Shown here: one piece after another, positions 1 through 10,000 of the stretch
Position numbering within the stretch: the stretch's first letter is position 1
Layout: each line of letters starts with the position of its first letter
DNA from: Drosophila miranda
Taxonomy: Eukaryota > Arthropoda > Insecta > Diptera > Drosophilidae
Assembly (NCBI RefSeq): GCF_003369915.1
Contig: NC_046674.1
Location: 7,068,001-7,132,000, forward strand
DNA length: 64,000 nucleotides
Reading direction: 5' to 3'
Program-made: the position numbers and the translations under genes
Notes under the pieces: generated by a model
What the model was told of the DNA's origin: nothing
The model's input: only the letters and a program-made list of their open reading frames with translations
Databases searched by the model: none

Positions 1-2272
1 CATGCTCAATACCTAATGTTCGTCTCTTATTTCAGGACAGTTCCAACTTATTGCATCACTCAGCATTCCATTGTATGCAATGACCCCCTCGCAAGTACCT
101 GGAAGTCTCGAAACACTTGGGCTATAATCTGCAACTATTACTCAATTTCCCATGCGAAAATCCCTAAAGTTCCTCTCAAATTTGTATATTTACTCATAAC
201 TTCTTGCATAACCATTTGCGGCTGGTCAACCCATCGTTTTCCCATTGTGTTCTACTATTGTGCCCATAGACATAGACGACTGGCCACAAATTGCTTAACT
301 TCTCGCAAAGATCCAGACAGACAGACAGCACAGAAGAGAACCCACTGATATTTAGCAAACGTCATGGTATTAGGATTGTTGCGAAGAACCTGCCCGGTTA
401 ATCCTACAATTCCAGTTCACAGACCAGACAGCCAGAGAATAGAATGGAAAATAGAGCAGCAGCCCAGAAAACAGCTTAACAGCTGTAATCTTGAAATTCC
501 GAACAAAACGTTTTGTAAAGTGTCCCGGGATGTTGTCACCTTGTCGTCACGTTGTTCCTTTCCCAGTCCCCGGCCCCGACCCCGACCCCGACCCCGACCA
601 CGTCCCCGTTTGCTCCCATTCATGAATGCAGTCTGCACGGATGCCCTTATCCGTCTGTCGATCACACAATAATGGGCAAACCGAGGTATAATACGCGAGT
701 CTGTACTGGTGACTGGTAGGCGGGTCGTCGGAGCCCTCAGACCCAGAGGTTTCTATATTGCGTCTGAAGAGGGTGAATGATTTTCGCACCTTGTGTTTCG
801 ATTGTTGGATTGGACATGTCGTGGGCATTACTGAAAAACGATATTATGTATTTATAGAGTTATTGTGACATTCCAATTAATAATCATCGGTTTGCACTGA
901 TCAGCCACGAAGAAAATAAGACAAATCAATCAATGCTGCAGGAGGCTCATTAATTTCAAACATATGTCGAGATACAAAAAATTTTCACAGCTAATTGGGG
1001 GCAGAGGCAGAGGCAGAGGCAGAGGCAGAGTTCCCCGTTTCGTTTCCCCCATTCCGAAAACCAAAAGGGGTGCGATGGGATGGGATGGGATGGCATGGGA
1101 TCGGATCGGATCGGGTGGGGGTGCATGTGCATGTGTAAGACGATCCTTTGACGGCAACTAGCCACCTCATTATTCTCATTAATGAAAACTTCGTGCCGTG
1201 CGGGTTCTCTTCTTACCGCAAAGCAACTATAAATCAAATAAACACACAGTCTTTTCTTAGGTTTTCCTCCTCCAGCTACATATTTGCGCCTTATACCTGA
1301 GCTTTTCCATTCCATTGATACCGTTGATTCCATTTCTGATATTTCTTTTCCAGATTTGAATATGATAATTGGTTGGAAGTAAGCAATCCTGAATAAGATT
1401 CCGATTCCGTGGAAAAGTGAAACTTAACTGGAAAAAGGTAACCGAACGCCTTGATAGCCATCGGTTTTTGTAGATCAGTTTTATTGATTCTATTTTGAGT
1501 GCAGACAAGGCAAAATTCTTTGGAAAATGGCACAGTGAAAATGGGAAATGGAGAAATGGTTGAATGGGCGAATGGGCGAATGGAAAAGGATAATCAAGAG
1601 ATGGAATCATTCATATTTCGGGTACACAGATGCTACTTTGAAATGCCATAGATCCATGGCCTGCAGATCCATAACTGGTTCTGGTTGAAGCCTGCCTTTG
1701 ATTGACCATCGAATAGAGTTGTAAAATCATAAACCCAAATAAAACTCTCGCGGGACACAATTAGTATACGTTTTTTATGATTTTATTTTAGACATATGCT
1801 TCCCCCCTGTCGTCCTGGTGGACCGACCACAAAATGAGCAAATAAATCATAAATGTTTCATTCGCCGTAATTGAGCCTCGCCTCGCCTCGTCTCCGCACA
1901 AACACCCTTAAGTCCCACAATGGACTGGCGCGGAGGGGGTGAGGCGGTGCTGGCTGTCGCTATGGCCACAGCTACGGTGCTGTGGAACAAGAAAACAAGA
2001 AAAACAATGTAATCCGATCCAGGTTCGGAATGTGCGTAATTTTGTGTGTAATCCTGTAGAGGGAGATGGGAAGGGCGGGAATGAGAAGGATATGTACATG
2101 TACCCCAAAGTCCGTTACGGGGGTTGGTTGCTGCGCCAGGCCAGGCTCCGCCCACCTACCCCTGAAACGTCTGGCAATGAAACACACGCACAGGGAATGA
2201 AACGGAAAACTGAACACAATTTAATGGAATTTAAAATACAATTTAACATAAGAACATGGAAACATGGAAAAA
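1..2272. other. gene-free tract with simple repeats
   Basis: I see no convincing exon on either strand. The open frames are short, overlap one another and are driven by simple repeats. The visible repeats are a CCCCGA-type run near 570-600, a GGCAGA hexamer run near 1001-1030, GGGAT pentamers near 1075-1095 and a short GATCG run near 1105. The tract could be intergenic or part of an intron of a gene to the left. The sequence does not decide. Confidence 0.6.
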
Positions 2273-3322
2273 TCAAACATCTTTGGATAATCGTCGGGCA
2301 AGGCGGTTGTTGACATCGACCAGTCGAATGCTCCCGCATACAGTGGCCAGGGGCTTTAGGAAATGTCCGAGGCCGTCACCCAAAGGCTCCGTAATGTCAC
2401 GCATGGAGCAGAGGATGTTGTACGCAAAGATCAAAGGCGGCTGCAGGAAACCATTGAAGAGCGTGGTCAGCACGGGCTTCAGCAGGTAGTCGGAGGTCAA
2501 GTGCAACAGGCCCACAATGAGGGTGTTGACCAGGGAGTAGAGAACGAATCGGTAGCCCTGTAGAATGAAGGCCACCACAAAGGCCACGGCGATGTGGAGG
2601 AGTCCGAACAGCTCCGCCCAGAAGTGGGTGGCGTAGGTGGTGGCCCGGTCGGCCAGGACAATGGCATTGATCCTGGGATGGGTGTCCGTGGTGGTCAGGT
2701 AATCTGCACAGCCGTGCTCGAACGGATAGATACCGATGCAGGTGTGACGCGACTCCTCCTTCTTGTTCCAGTTCGGCTCGGGCAGATCGTCGATAATGCT
2801 GTGCGAGTGCTGCGGCTGACACTTGCACATGTTGTCCAAGGCGTACATCAGGCGGTTGACAAGGCCTGCATTCATAGGATGCGCCTGGGATGCCTTGTTC
2901 AACTTTGCCCTCTGGGGGACTCTGGCACGACCACGAAGGGGAACAAAGACGCGGGGGCGCCTCTTCGAATAGCGCTCGAACTCAATGCGCTCCGGCTTTT
3001 CCTTCCCGGTGCCCAGCAATAATTTCTCTGGTTCTGCCCGCATCTTGTACAAAGCGGACGGGGAGCTGTGGTCCGAAATTGTGGTCCCGGTTGTCTCTGC
3101 CAGTCGATCATTTTTGAACGCGTTGTATTGGGTCTTGATCTTGACATTTTGGAAAATGTCAGATTCGCTGGACATTTCCATGCGGGGGCGGACCTTCCTG
3201 AGTGGAGACTGTATTTTGGCTGTCACACCCACGTGATGGACTCCAATCAACATGGATTTTGAGTTGGTGCAATCTAATTCGGTTGATTCGGACATTTTGC
3301 TATTCAAGCTGCTGACAACCAT
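2273..3322 (-). CDS. unrecognised protein with hydrophobic C-terminal half
   Basis: Single-exon frame of 349 residues. I do not recognise the family. The N-terminal half (about residues 1-165) is hydrophilic and basic, with Arg/Lys-rich stretches, and looks disordered. From about residue 238 there are two or three strongly hydrophobic segments (starting FWAELFGLLHIAV, then LVNTLIVGLLHLTSDYLL, then PPLIFAYNIL). A conserved-looking C-terminal tail follows, so a membrane protein is likely. Met1 was chosen as the first in-frame ATG; Met10 is an alternative. A perfect Ohler motif 1 in minus orientation lies about 270 bp upstream (3593-3602), as expected of a housekeeping promoter. Coding nature is supported by length and by amphipathic/hydrophobic organisation that the overlapping frames lack. 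Function is unknown. Confidence 0.75.
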   Translation of the reverse strand: MVVSSLNSKMSESTELDCTNSKSMLIGVHHVGVTAKIQSPLRKVRPRMEMSSESDIFQNVKIKTQYNAFKNDRLAETTGTTISDHSSPSALYKMRAEPEKLLLGTGKEKPERIEFERYSKRRPRVFVPLRGRARVPQRAKLNKASQAHPMNAGLVNRLMYALDNMCKCQPQHSHSIIDDLPEPNWNKKEESRHTCIGIYPFEHGCADYLTTTDTHPRINAIVLADRATTYATHFWAELFGLLHIAVAFVVAFILQGYRFVLYSLVNTLIVGLLHLTSDYLLKPVLTTLFNGFLQPPLIFAYNILCSMRDITEPLGDGLGHFLKPLATVCGSIRLVDVNNRLARRLSKDV

Positions 3323-3592
3323 TCAAAACTAACTGACAAATCGATTTCGATATTGTTATCGTCTGGCAGGAATTGAAAAGAGAGGGTGACGACTCTGTCA
3401 ATATGAAATGATTTTTAGTTCTGTGCCGGAGAATAGGAGAATTATTTCAAAACAACAATCAACAAATTCGGATCTAGGCTCTAAACTTGATATGTTCAAA
3501 CTAAAAAATACAGGTATGTAACTGCCGAAATTGGCCACTAACAGCAAATAAATACTACCCATCGATAATTAGAATCGCGGGAATATCCAATC

Positions 3593-3602
3593 CAGTGTGA
3601 CC
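3593..3602 (-). promoter_or_regulatory. Ohler motif 1 (M1BP site)
   Basis: On the minus strand this reads GGTCACACTG, a perfect match to the Drosophila core-promoter motif 1. It lies about 270 bp upstream of the minus-strand gene ending at 3322. GGTATATTT motif-6-like sites occur at about 3635 and 3679. It probably marks the start region of that gene. Confidence 0.65.
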
Positions 3603-3872
3603 GTTTACGGTATTATATTCTTTTTGGTATATTTTGAAGTCGAAATGGAGTATCTTTGTGTATTTCGGTATTCACTGGTATATTTTACCATTTTATAGCG
3701 TATAGAAACTCAGGTTTTTTAAATTTTTGCCCTTGTGCTTCCATTGTATTTAATTTCCAGTAGATTGTATTTATATCCTTTCAAGCAATTCCACTTTGGC
3801 GCGCAGCTTTACTCTCCAATTCATAGTATAAATACCCGGGTAGGATTTGCTCTCTTTGTCGTTGTGGGATTA

Positions 3873-4250
3873 TGCTTTGACCTTCTTTGTTGAACCCTTA
3901 TTTTATACACAATTGATTATTCGAAATTAATTCTCAATCGGATACACTCATGTGTCTGAGAACTGAAACTCTGAAGCTCAGCTCAGCTCTAATATTAAAC
4001 CGAAAAGCAAAATCGAGAAGTATGCTCTCCGATCATGGACAGAAAACGGTTAACACATTGTTGACCAATGGGTTTCATAATAAACTCCACGAAAATTATG
4101 AATCTTGAAGAATTGTAGCGCAGCTCAGGTGAAGAATATCGTCGTCCTACAAGAGTAATTATTATCAATTCCGCGGTTTAACTAAAGTTTTTCACCTGTT
4201 TCAATTGAGGGGGTTAAGTGGGTTAAGTGGATAAATCCGCGGTCACATTG
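3873..4250 (+). repeat. dispersed promoter-proximal repeat, copy A
   Basis: Shares ordered blocks with tracts near 25.5, 26.2, 32.5, 48.5-49.1 and 54.9-55.3 kb. The blocks are a TTGAACCCTTATTTTA-like start, CCGATCATGGACAGAAAACG, GCGCAGCTCAGGTGAAGA, a GGGTTAAGTGGGTTAAG block, and an end with a motif-1-like GGTCACATTG (4241-4250). It ends about 130 bp before the HAGH1 start codon. No coding capacity is seen. Confidence 0.65.
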
Positions 4251-4376
4251 TGAAACTTATATATTTAACATACCGGAACTTTTCCAGAAAAAATTCACAT
4301 AGTAAATACCATAAGGGGTGCCTTTTATTTATTAATCTCACCAAGCATTAGCTTAGCTAAATTTAGAACCGTTTAA

Positions 4377-5571
4377 ATGTTTTCATCGGCTTGGCGCAGC
4401 GTGGCTACCAATATAGAAACCCAATTGACTGCCGCCTATTTCCGAGGTTCGTCCAACAAATTGCGATTGCAACTCCGGATTGCGATTCCATCTGGTGCTG
4501 GATCAATACGAAGACGATTTCTGGCTGTTCCTCCCGTCTGTCAAAGTCCCGTCAACCGTAATCTATACATACTCGTACATTTAATGTTTAATCTAATCTA
4601 TGGGCCCTAAGCTTTTTTGCCATAGTCACTGTGTTTAGTTTTTGTTTTGTTTGCTTGTTGCACCTCTGTTTCCTCTATTCCCGCCATGCCATGTGCTATA
4701 ACCCATTCTATGTCTTGTTTCAGTTCAGAAACTGCGTAAAGTTGGTCTTAGAGGCATGCATAGCACATTGGAGGACGTCAAGCTGGAGAGCATGCAGGTG
4801 AAAATCCTGCCGGCTCTGCAGGACAATTACATGTACTTGATTGTGGACAATAAGACGCGCGAGGCAGCTGTAGTGGATCCTGTGGACCCCGAACTGGTCA
4901 TCAAGACCGTCCAAGAGGCGAATGTAACTCTCAATAAGGTGCTGACCACCCATCATCACTGGGACCATGCCGGTGGCAATGAGAAGCTCGTCAAGTTGTG
5001 GGAGAAGGAGTTGGAGGTTTATGGCGGAGACGATAGAATCGGCGCACTGAACAAAATGGTTCGCCAAGATGACAGCTTTACCATTGGCAGTTTGAACGTA
5101 CGCTGCCTCTCCACTCCATGTCACACCACCGGCCACATTTGCTATCATGTGACCGCCGGCGATGGAAAAGGCGAGGGAGCTGTGTTCACTGGCGACACTC
5201 TATTCCAGGGCGGCTGTGGCCGCTTCTTCGAGGGAACCCCCGAGGAGATGTACGAGGCCCTGTGCACAAAGCTATCGGCTCTGCCGGACACCACCAAGGT
5301 CTTTTGTGGCCATGAATACACATTGCAGAACATGAGCTTTGCCCGCCACGTGGAGCCCGATAATGAGAGTATACAGCAACGCATAGAGTGGGCTAAGCTT
5401 CGACGTGCGTCTCAGGATCCCACAGTCCCCTCCACCATAGGCGAGGAGAAGATCTGGAATCCGTTTATGCGTGTCCACGAAGCATCTGTCCAGAAGCATG
5501 CCGGAGGAGCAACCGATCCCATCGTAACCATGGGAAAGTTGCGCAAGGAGAAAGATAACTTCAAAGCCTAA
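4377..5571 (+). CDS. HAGH1: hydroxyacylglutathione hydrolase (glyoxalase II)
   Basis: Two exons, 4377-4557 and 4724-5571, with GT-AG splicing in phase; 342 residues. Glyoxalase II hydrolyses S-D-lactoylglutathione to D-lactate and glutathione, the second step of methylglyoxal detoxification. The metallo-beta-lactamase fold signature [10 protein letters not shown] sits at about residues 136-145, followed by [29 protein letters not shown] and the family-typical C-terminal RKEKDNFK. The metal ligands are all present. Exon 1 is Arg/Ser-rich with few acidic residues and looks like a mitochondrial presequence. Exon 2 contains two in-frame Met codons just before the catalytic domain (72 and 84). A shorter form of about 259 residues, close to cytosolic glyoxalase II, could therefore start there. 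A poly(A) signal lies at 5613-5618. Confidence 0.95.
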
Positions 5572-5612
5572 TTGATAAATTTGAAATGTGATTATTGGAT
5601 TTTTTTTTTTTG

Positions 5613-5618
5613 AATAAA
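5613..5618 (+). terminator. HAGH1 poly(A) signal
   Basis: AATAAA 42 bp after the HAGH1 stop codon, just after a run of T. This is a usual position for a fly 3' processing signal. Confidence 0.7.
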
Positions 5619-5931
5619 ATGGTACTGCACAATATAAATTTTTCCGGGAGCACGCACGTGCAAGATACAGCTGATGCTAGGCAGCGCAGAGCATGCTGAG
5701 GAGCAGCGGGTGTTACGTTTAAACTGAATACACTTATACACTTTTGAATACACTTATCTTCTAGCTATTGTGATATACGTGTACATTATTGCAAGTACTC
5801 TACCATGAGATGAGATGAGAAGCAGTCTTCGGAGAGAGCGAATGAGAGCATCCGTCTCGCGCCTGTTGCATGTGAAAGGAGGCACTAGCTTTCCCCATTG
5901 GAATACAGAGGCAGCAAACTGAAAAAGCCAC
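5619..5931. other. intergenic tract after HAGH1
   Basis: No gene seen. There is a repeated ATACACTTAT-type stretch near 5725-5760 and a GATGA run near 5810-5820. The base composition near 5820-5880 (GAGAGCGAATGAGAGC and similar) would be compatible with degenerate transposon sequence, but I cannot assign it. Confidence 0.5.
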
Positions 5932-6107
5932 TGTTGACGCCCCTTAATAGAATATAGGATTAAATTACTTTATAAAGGTTAACAATTTGAATATTTGAAT
6001 TAATATGTAAATATTACTAAAATTGTGAATTAATTTGAAGTTGGCGCGTTACATTATGTACATATAAAGAAGCGCAATCGATAGTATCAATAGTATCGAG
6101 CCAAAAC
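5932..6107 (+). repeat. 176-bp inverted repeat, left arm (LTR-like)
   Basis: Begins TGTTGACGCCCC and is the exact reverse complement of 6393-6568. AT-rich, with a TATAAAG-type element near 6062. The TGTTGA start is typical of LTR-retrotransposon ends. The right arm lies directly next to a purine-rich tract, which supports an LTR reading, but I could not place the family. Confidence 0.75.
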
Positions 6108-6200
6108 GATCTGAATTATGATCACTAGATTTAAGAGACATATGAAATAAAACGAACAAGCAAGGAACTACATCGAGCGGATTAAGGAAGGTCTTAATTG

Positions 6201-6342
6201 TGTAGACGGATTCCACTGGAAAACTGTTGGAGGGACTTAGCTCGTACAGACACTATGCTGTAATGCTGACCAAACATCACATTTTTGGTGCCAGCTGAAT
6301 ATCCAATAATGTTCTCCATACTGAAAATAAATTCCTGAACTC

Positions 6343-6376
<34 letters not shown>
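6201..6376 (+). mobile_element. 5'-truncated retrocopy with 30-base poly(A) tail
   Basis: The stretch ends in 30 uninterrupted A residues (6347-6376) with AATAAA 15 bp upstream (6326-6331), the signature of a reverse-transcribed mRNA 3' end. One frame gives a short plausible protein C-terminus (starting TDSTGKLLEGLSSYRHYA, ending FGAS, then TGA near 6300), so the source was probably a protein-coding transcript; I cannot name it. The pure A tract indicates a recent insertion. No clear target-site duplication is visible. A 13-bp inverted pair (6236-6248 and 6380-6392) brackets part of it. The same sequence is found again at 11345-11520. Confidence 0.65.
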
Positions 6377-6377
<1 letters not shown>

Positions 6378-6392
6378 AAATGTACGAGCTAA

Positions 6393-6568
6393 GTTTTGGC
6401 TCGATACTATTGATACTATCGATTGCGCTTCTTTATATGTACATAATGTAACGCGCCAACTTCAAATTAATTCACAATTTTAGTAATATTTACATATTAA
6501 TTCAAATATTCAAATTGTTAACCTTTATAAAGTAATTTAATCCTATATTCTATTAAGGGGCGTCAACA
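6393..6568 (-). repeat. 176-bp inverted repeat, right arm (LTR-like, minus orientation)
   Basis: Exact reverse complement of 5932-6107. On the minus strand it begins TGTTGACGCC immediately after the purine tract GGTGGGGAGAA (6569-6579). That is how a polypurine tract abuts a 3' LTR in LTR retrotransposons. The sequence further out (6580-6800) could be the end of the internal region, but no recognisable pol motif is seen. Confidence 0.65.
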
Positions 6569-6579
6569 TTCTCCCCACC

Positions 6580-6917
6580 TTGGAAGCTCCTTCCAACATT
6601 AAGTTCAGCCACTATACACCTAAATGGGAAAAAAGTGGACAAGATGTCGGCCAGCGTTCTAATTGGGACTCAGCGGACTGAGTCAAAGGCGAGCAGCGTA
6701 GATCTACCAGAAACGGTCGACGAACTGCAGACTGCCAGTGGAGACGAGTAGCACAGGCCTTTTTTATGTTTATATCTAAAAATCTATATATATGCATATC
6801 AGTTATAATAAATCAAAGCAGTACCCAAAAAAGCCAATAAACGTAATAGTTTATTTAATTTTAATTCCATTTTGAATAAACCGGGATCATCGCAAAATAC
6901 ACAGCTGTTCCCTGTGA
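6580..6917. other. region between LTR-like arm and Spc105R promoter
   Basis: No confident gene. Two short frames exist: a 61-codon frame on the minus strand (6612-6797) and a 35-codon frame on the plus strand beginning MSASVLIGTQRTE near 6644. If the neighbouring arm is an LTR, the minus-strand frame may be a remnant of a retrotransposon internal region. It is repeated unchanged at 11724-12061. Confidence 0.4.
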
Positions 6918-6936
6918 AATCGATACTTATATCGAT
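6918..6936. promoter_or_regulatory. paired DRE-like sites upstream of Spc105R copy 1
   Basis: AATCGATA and TATCGAT occur within 19 bp, close to the DREF-binding consensus TATCGATA typical of fly replication and cell-cycle genes. They lie about 100 bp upstream of the start codon. The same pair is at 12062-12080 upstream of copy 2, so both copies appear to have a promoter. Confidence 0.6.
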
Positions 6937-7037
6937 TTGTAAATTTCATTTTGACATCCCATTTTGGCATTCAAACAAAAATGGCGGTAGACATGTCCCA
7001 ATGAGATTGTAAAGTTGTATTGCTTTTTTCCACAGAA

Positions 7038-10000
7038 ATGGATAAAAAAAATGTATCAAAACATTTGAAGCTGCGGCGGCAACCGCCAACCAAAGAAGAC
7101 GATGAGACAGCGACATCGATCGTCGCAAAGCGTCGTATCAGCTTTAGTGACAAGAAGTCCGTGAGGTGAGTGCATGCTGTTAATTCGTATAATTTACTGA
7201 AACAATACTGTTCTGCTTCACAGGGTGTTCGTGAATACAGAGGAGCCTCACTATTGGGAAAACTCCTACGAATTATCGGAGTGCACCAATGGCGAAGATA
7301 ATGGTAATCGCCCCAATTGTTCGGTGCCCCGCGAGTCGCTATTTGCCGAGAGCTTCTCTCTCTCCTCGATTGGACGGGAAAAGCTAAAGGACACGCTGTA
7401 CAGCCATCGAATTACGGACAAGACCATAGATCTGATGCAGATCACATCCAAAGTTGCTGACGACTGCTCGTTGGATTTGTCCTCGTTTAAAAAGGAACAT
7501 ATGAAAGGACATGATGATTCCTTAATGGACATCACGCCACTGGGATTCGTCGATCCAGTTGCTGCTTCTGTCCCCGTTCCAGTAGAAAAGGATAATGATA
7601 ATCCTGTACAGAAATCGTTGTTTAAGGAGGTGGAAAAGTGCCGAAAGGACAGCCAGAGGCAGGGAGATATATCCTTTGACTGTGACATTAATGGTTTGTT
7701 GTTTCCTCTCTTCATTTGAACTGTTCATAGTAAACTTTCGATCTCACAGATTTCAGTGCCAGAGACCGAATGCCGTCGAATGGTTCCTTCGATACAGACT
7801 CCAACAATAGCACCAACAACTATCTGGGAGACGAGTCTGCTCTCATTCCATTCGACATGATTTCTGGGAATAACATCAGCAAGAAGCTGAACTTTCGTCA
7901 GCTGAACGATGGCCTGGAAGCGGGAAAGACTAAAGTATTTGCGAACGGCCCCAGGACCCCGACCACCGATCCCAGGGCCAAGCAAAAAAAGTTCTGGCAT
8001 GGACTGGATGAGGATCTTGATCAGGACCAGCAACATAAGGACATCAACATAAGGAGCATTAAACCGCGTGGCCCTTTAAATTTCAGTGTGAATATGACTA
8101 TGTCCCCCTTGGCACAAGCAACGCCAGTGGCAAGGGTAGTGCCATTGCCGAGGGAAAAGCTGAAGATACCGGATGACAAGCGCAAGTATCGACTCTCGCA
8201 GGCGGATGAGGTGATGCTAGACGACACGAACTTCCTGGCACATGCCAAATTGGCTGATGAGACCCAATCCCCGAATAGTTCCAAGATCTTCACGAGGAGA
8301 GAGACAACATATGAGAGCTCGGAGCTCGATTTGGGACTGCTCAACAGGAGCAGCAGCTGCAGGCAGAACTTCCCTCCATCCACCATGCAGGAGGCAGCAT
8401 CGAAGCACTCCAAGCCCAGACAGACCATTTATCTGCCTGCGAAAATGGAGCAGGATGTGTTTCAGGTGGAAGAAGCTGCTACCGCCATCCCTCCAGGGTG
8501 CTCCTTCTCCTCCTCTGCCAGACGTACCTTGAACCTGAACGAGTCCATGGACCAAGAAGATATTGTCGAAGAGAAAGCCATAGTCACCCAATCAGAGGTT
8601 AACGTCCCGCACAAAGGCGCCAAATCGAAACATAGAGAGACTTTGCTCATGGAGGAAAGCATGGAAGAGGATATTATAGGTCCCCTCAAGGAGCTGCATC
8701 TCAAGGCAAGTGCTCCTCCGAAGGAAAAGGAGAAATCTAAGACCCGTCAAACTCTCCACTTGGCGAAACCGTTGGATGAAGACAAAGCCCTCCCTCGGAA
8801 TGCTGCAACCACTGTGGCCATAAGGAAAGATAGTAAGCACCTGGCTGAAGCCGTTCAGGAGCATCTACCAATGGGAAATAATAGATACAAAGCTATGCAG
8901 ACTATTCTTCACGCGGAGCCAATAGAGGAAGATGTCACTGGCCCTGGAGCCACAAGGAAAGATTATGAGCACCTGCCCAAAGCAAGATACAAAGCTAGGC
9001 AGACTATTCTTCAGGCGGAGCCAATAGAGGAGGATGTCACTGCCCCTGGAGCCACAAGGAAAGATTATAAGCACCTGCCCGAAGCGATCAAGGAGCATCT
9101 ACCAACGGGAAATCATAGATACAAAGCTAGGCAGACTATTCTTCAGGCGGAGCCAATAGAGGAGGATGTCACTGCCCCTGGAGCCACAAGGAAAGATTAT
9201 GAGCACCTGCCCGAAGCAAGATACAAAGCTAGGCAGACTATTCTTCAGGCGGAGCCAATTGAGGAAGATGTCACTGCCCCTGGGGCCACAAGGAAAGATT
9301 ATGAGCACCTGCCCGAAGCAAGATTCAAAGCTAGGCAGACTATTCTTCAGGCGGAGCCAATAGAGGAGGATGTCACTGCCCCTGGAGCCACAAGGAAAGA
9401 TTATGAGCACCTGCCCGAAGCGATTAAGGAGCATCTTCCAATGGGAAATCATAGATACAAAGCTAGGCAGACTATTCTTCAGGCGGAGCCAGTAGAGGAA
9501 GATGTCACTGGCCCTGGGGCCACAAGGAAAGATTATGAGCACCTGCCCGAAGCAAGATTCAAAGCTAGGCAGACTATTCTTCAGGCGGAGCCAATAGAGG
9601 AAGATGTCACTGCCCCTGGGGCCACAAGGAAAGATTATGAGCACCTGCCCGAAGCAAGATTCAAAGCTAGGCAGACTATTCTTCAGGCGGAGCCAATAGA
9701 GGAGGATGTCACTGCCCCTGGAGCCACAAGGAAAGATTATGAGCACCTGCCCGAAGCGATTAAGGAGCATCTTCCAATGGGAAATCATAGATACAAAGAT
9801 CGGCAGACTATTCTTCAGGCGGAGCCAATAGAGGAGGATGTCACTGCCCCTGGAGCCTCAAGGAAAGATTATGAGCACCTGCCCGAAGCGATTAAGGAGC
9901 ATCTTCCCATGGGAAATCATAGATACAAAGCTAGGCAGACTATTCTTCAGGCGGAGCCAGTAGAGGAAGATGTCACTGGCCCTGGGGCCACAAGGAAAGA

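Noticed and set aside
16-348. 110-codon plus-strand frame at the left edge
   Set aside because: No domain, no homology I recognise, many overlapping short frames, and no splice or promoter context.
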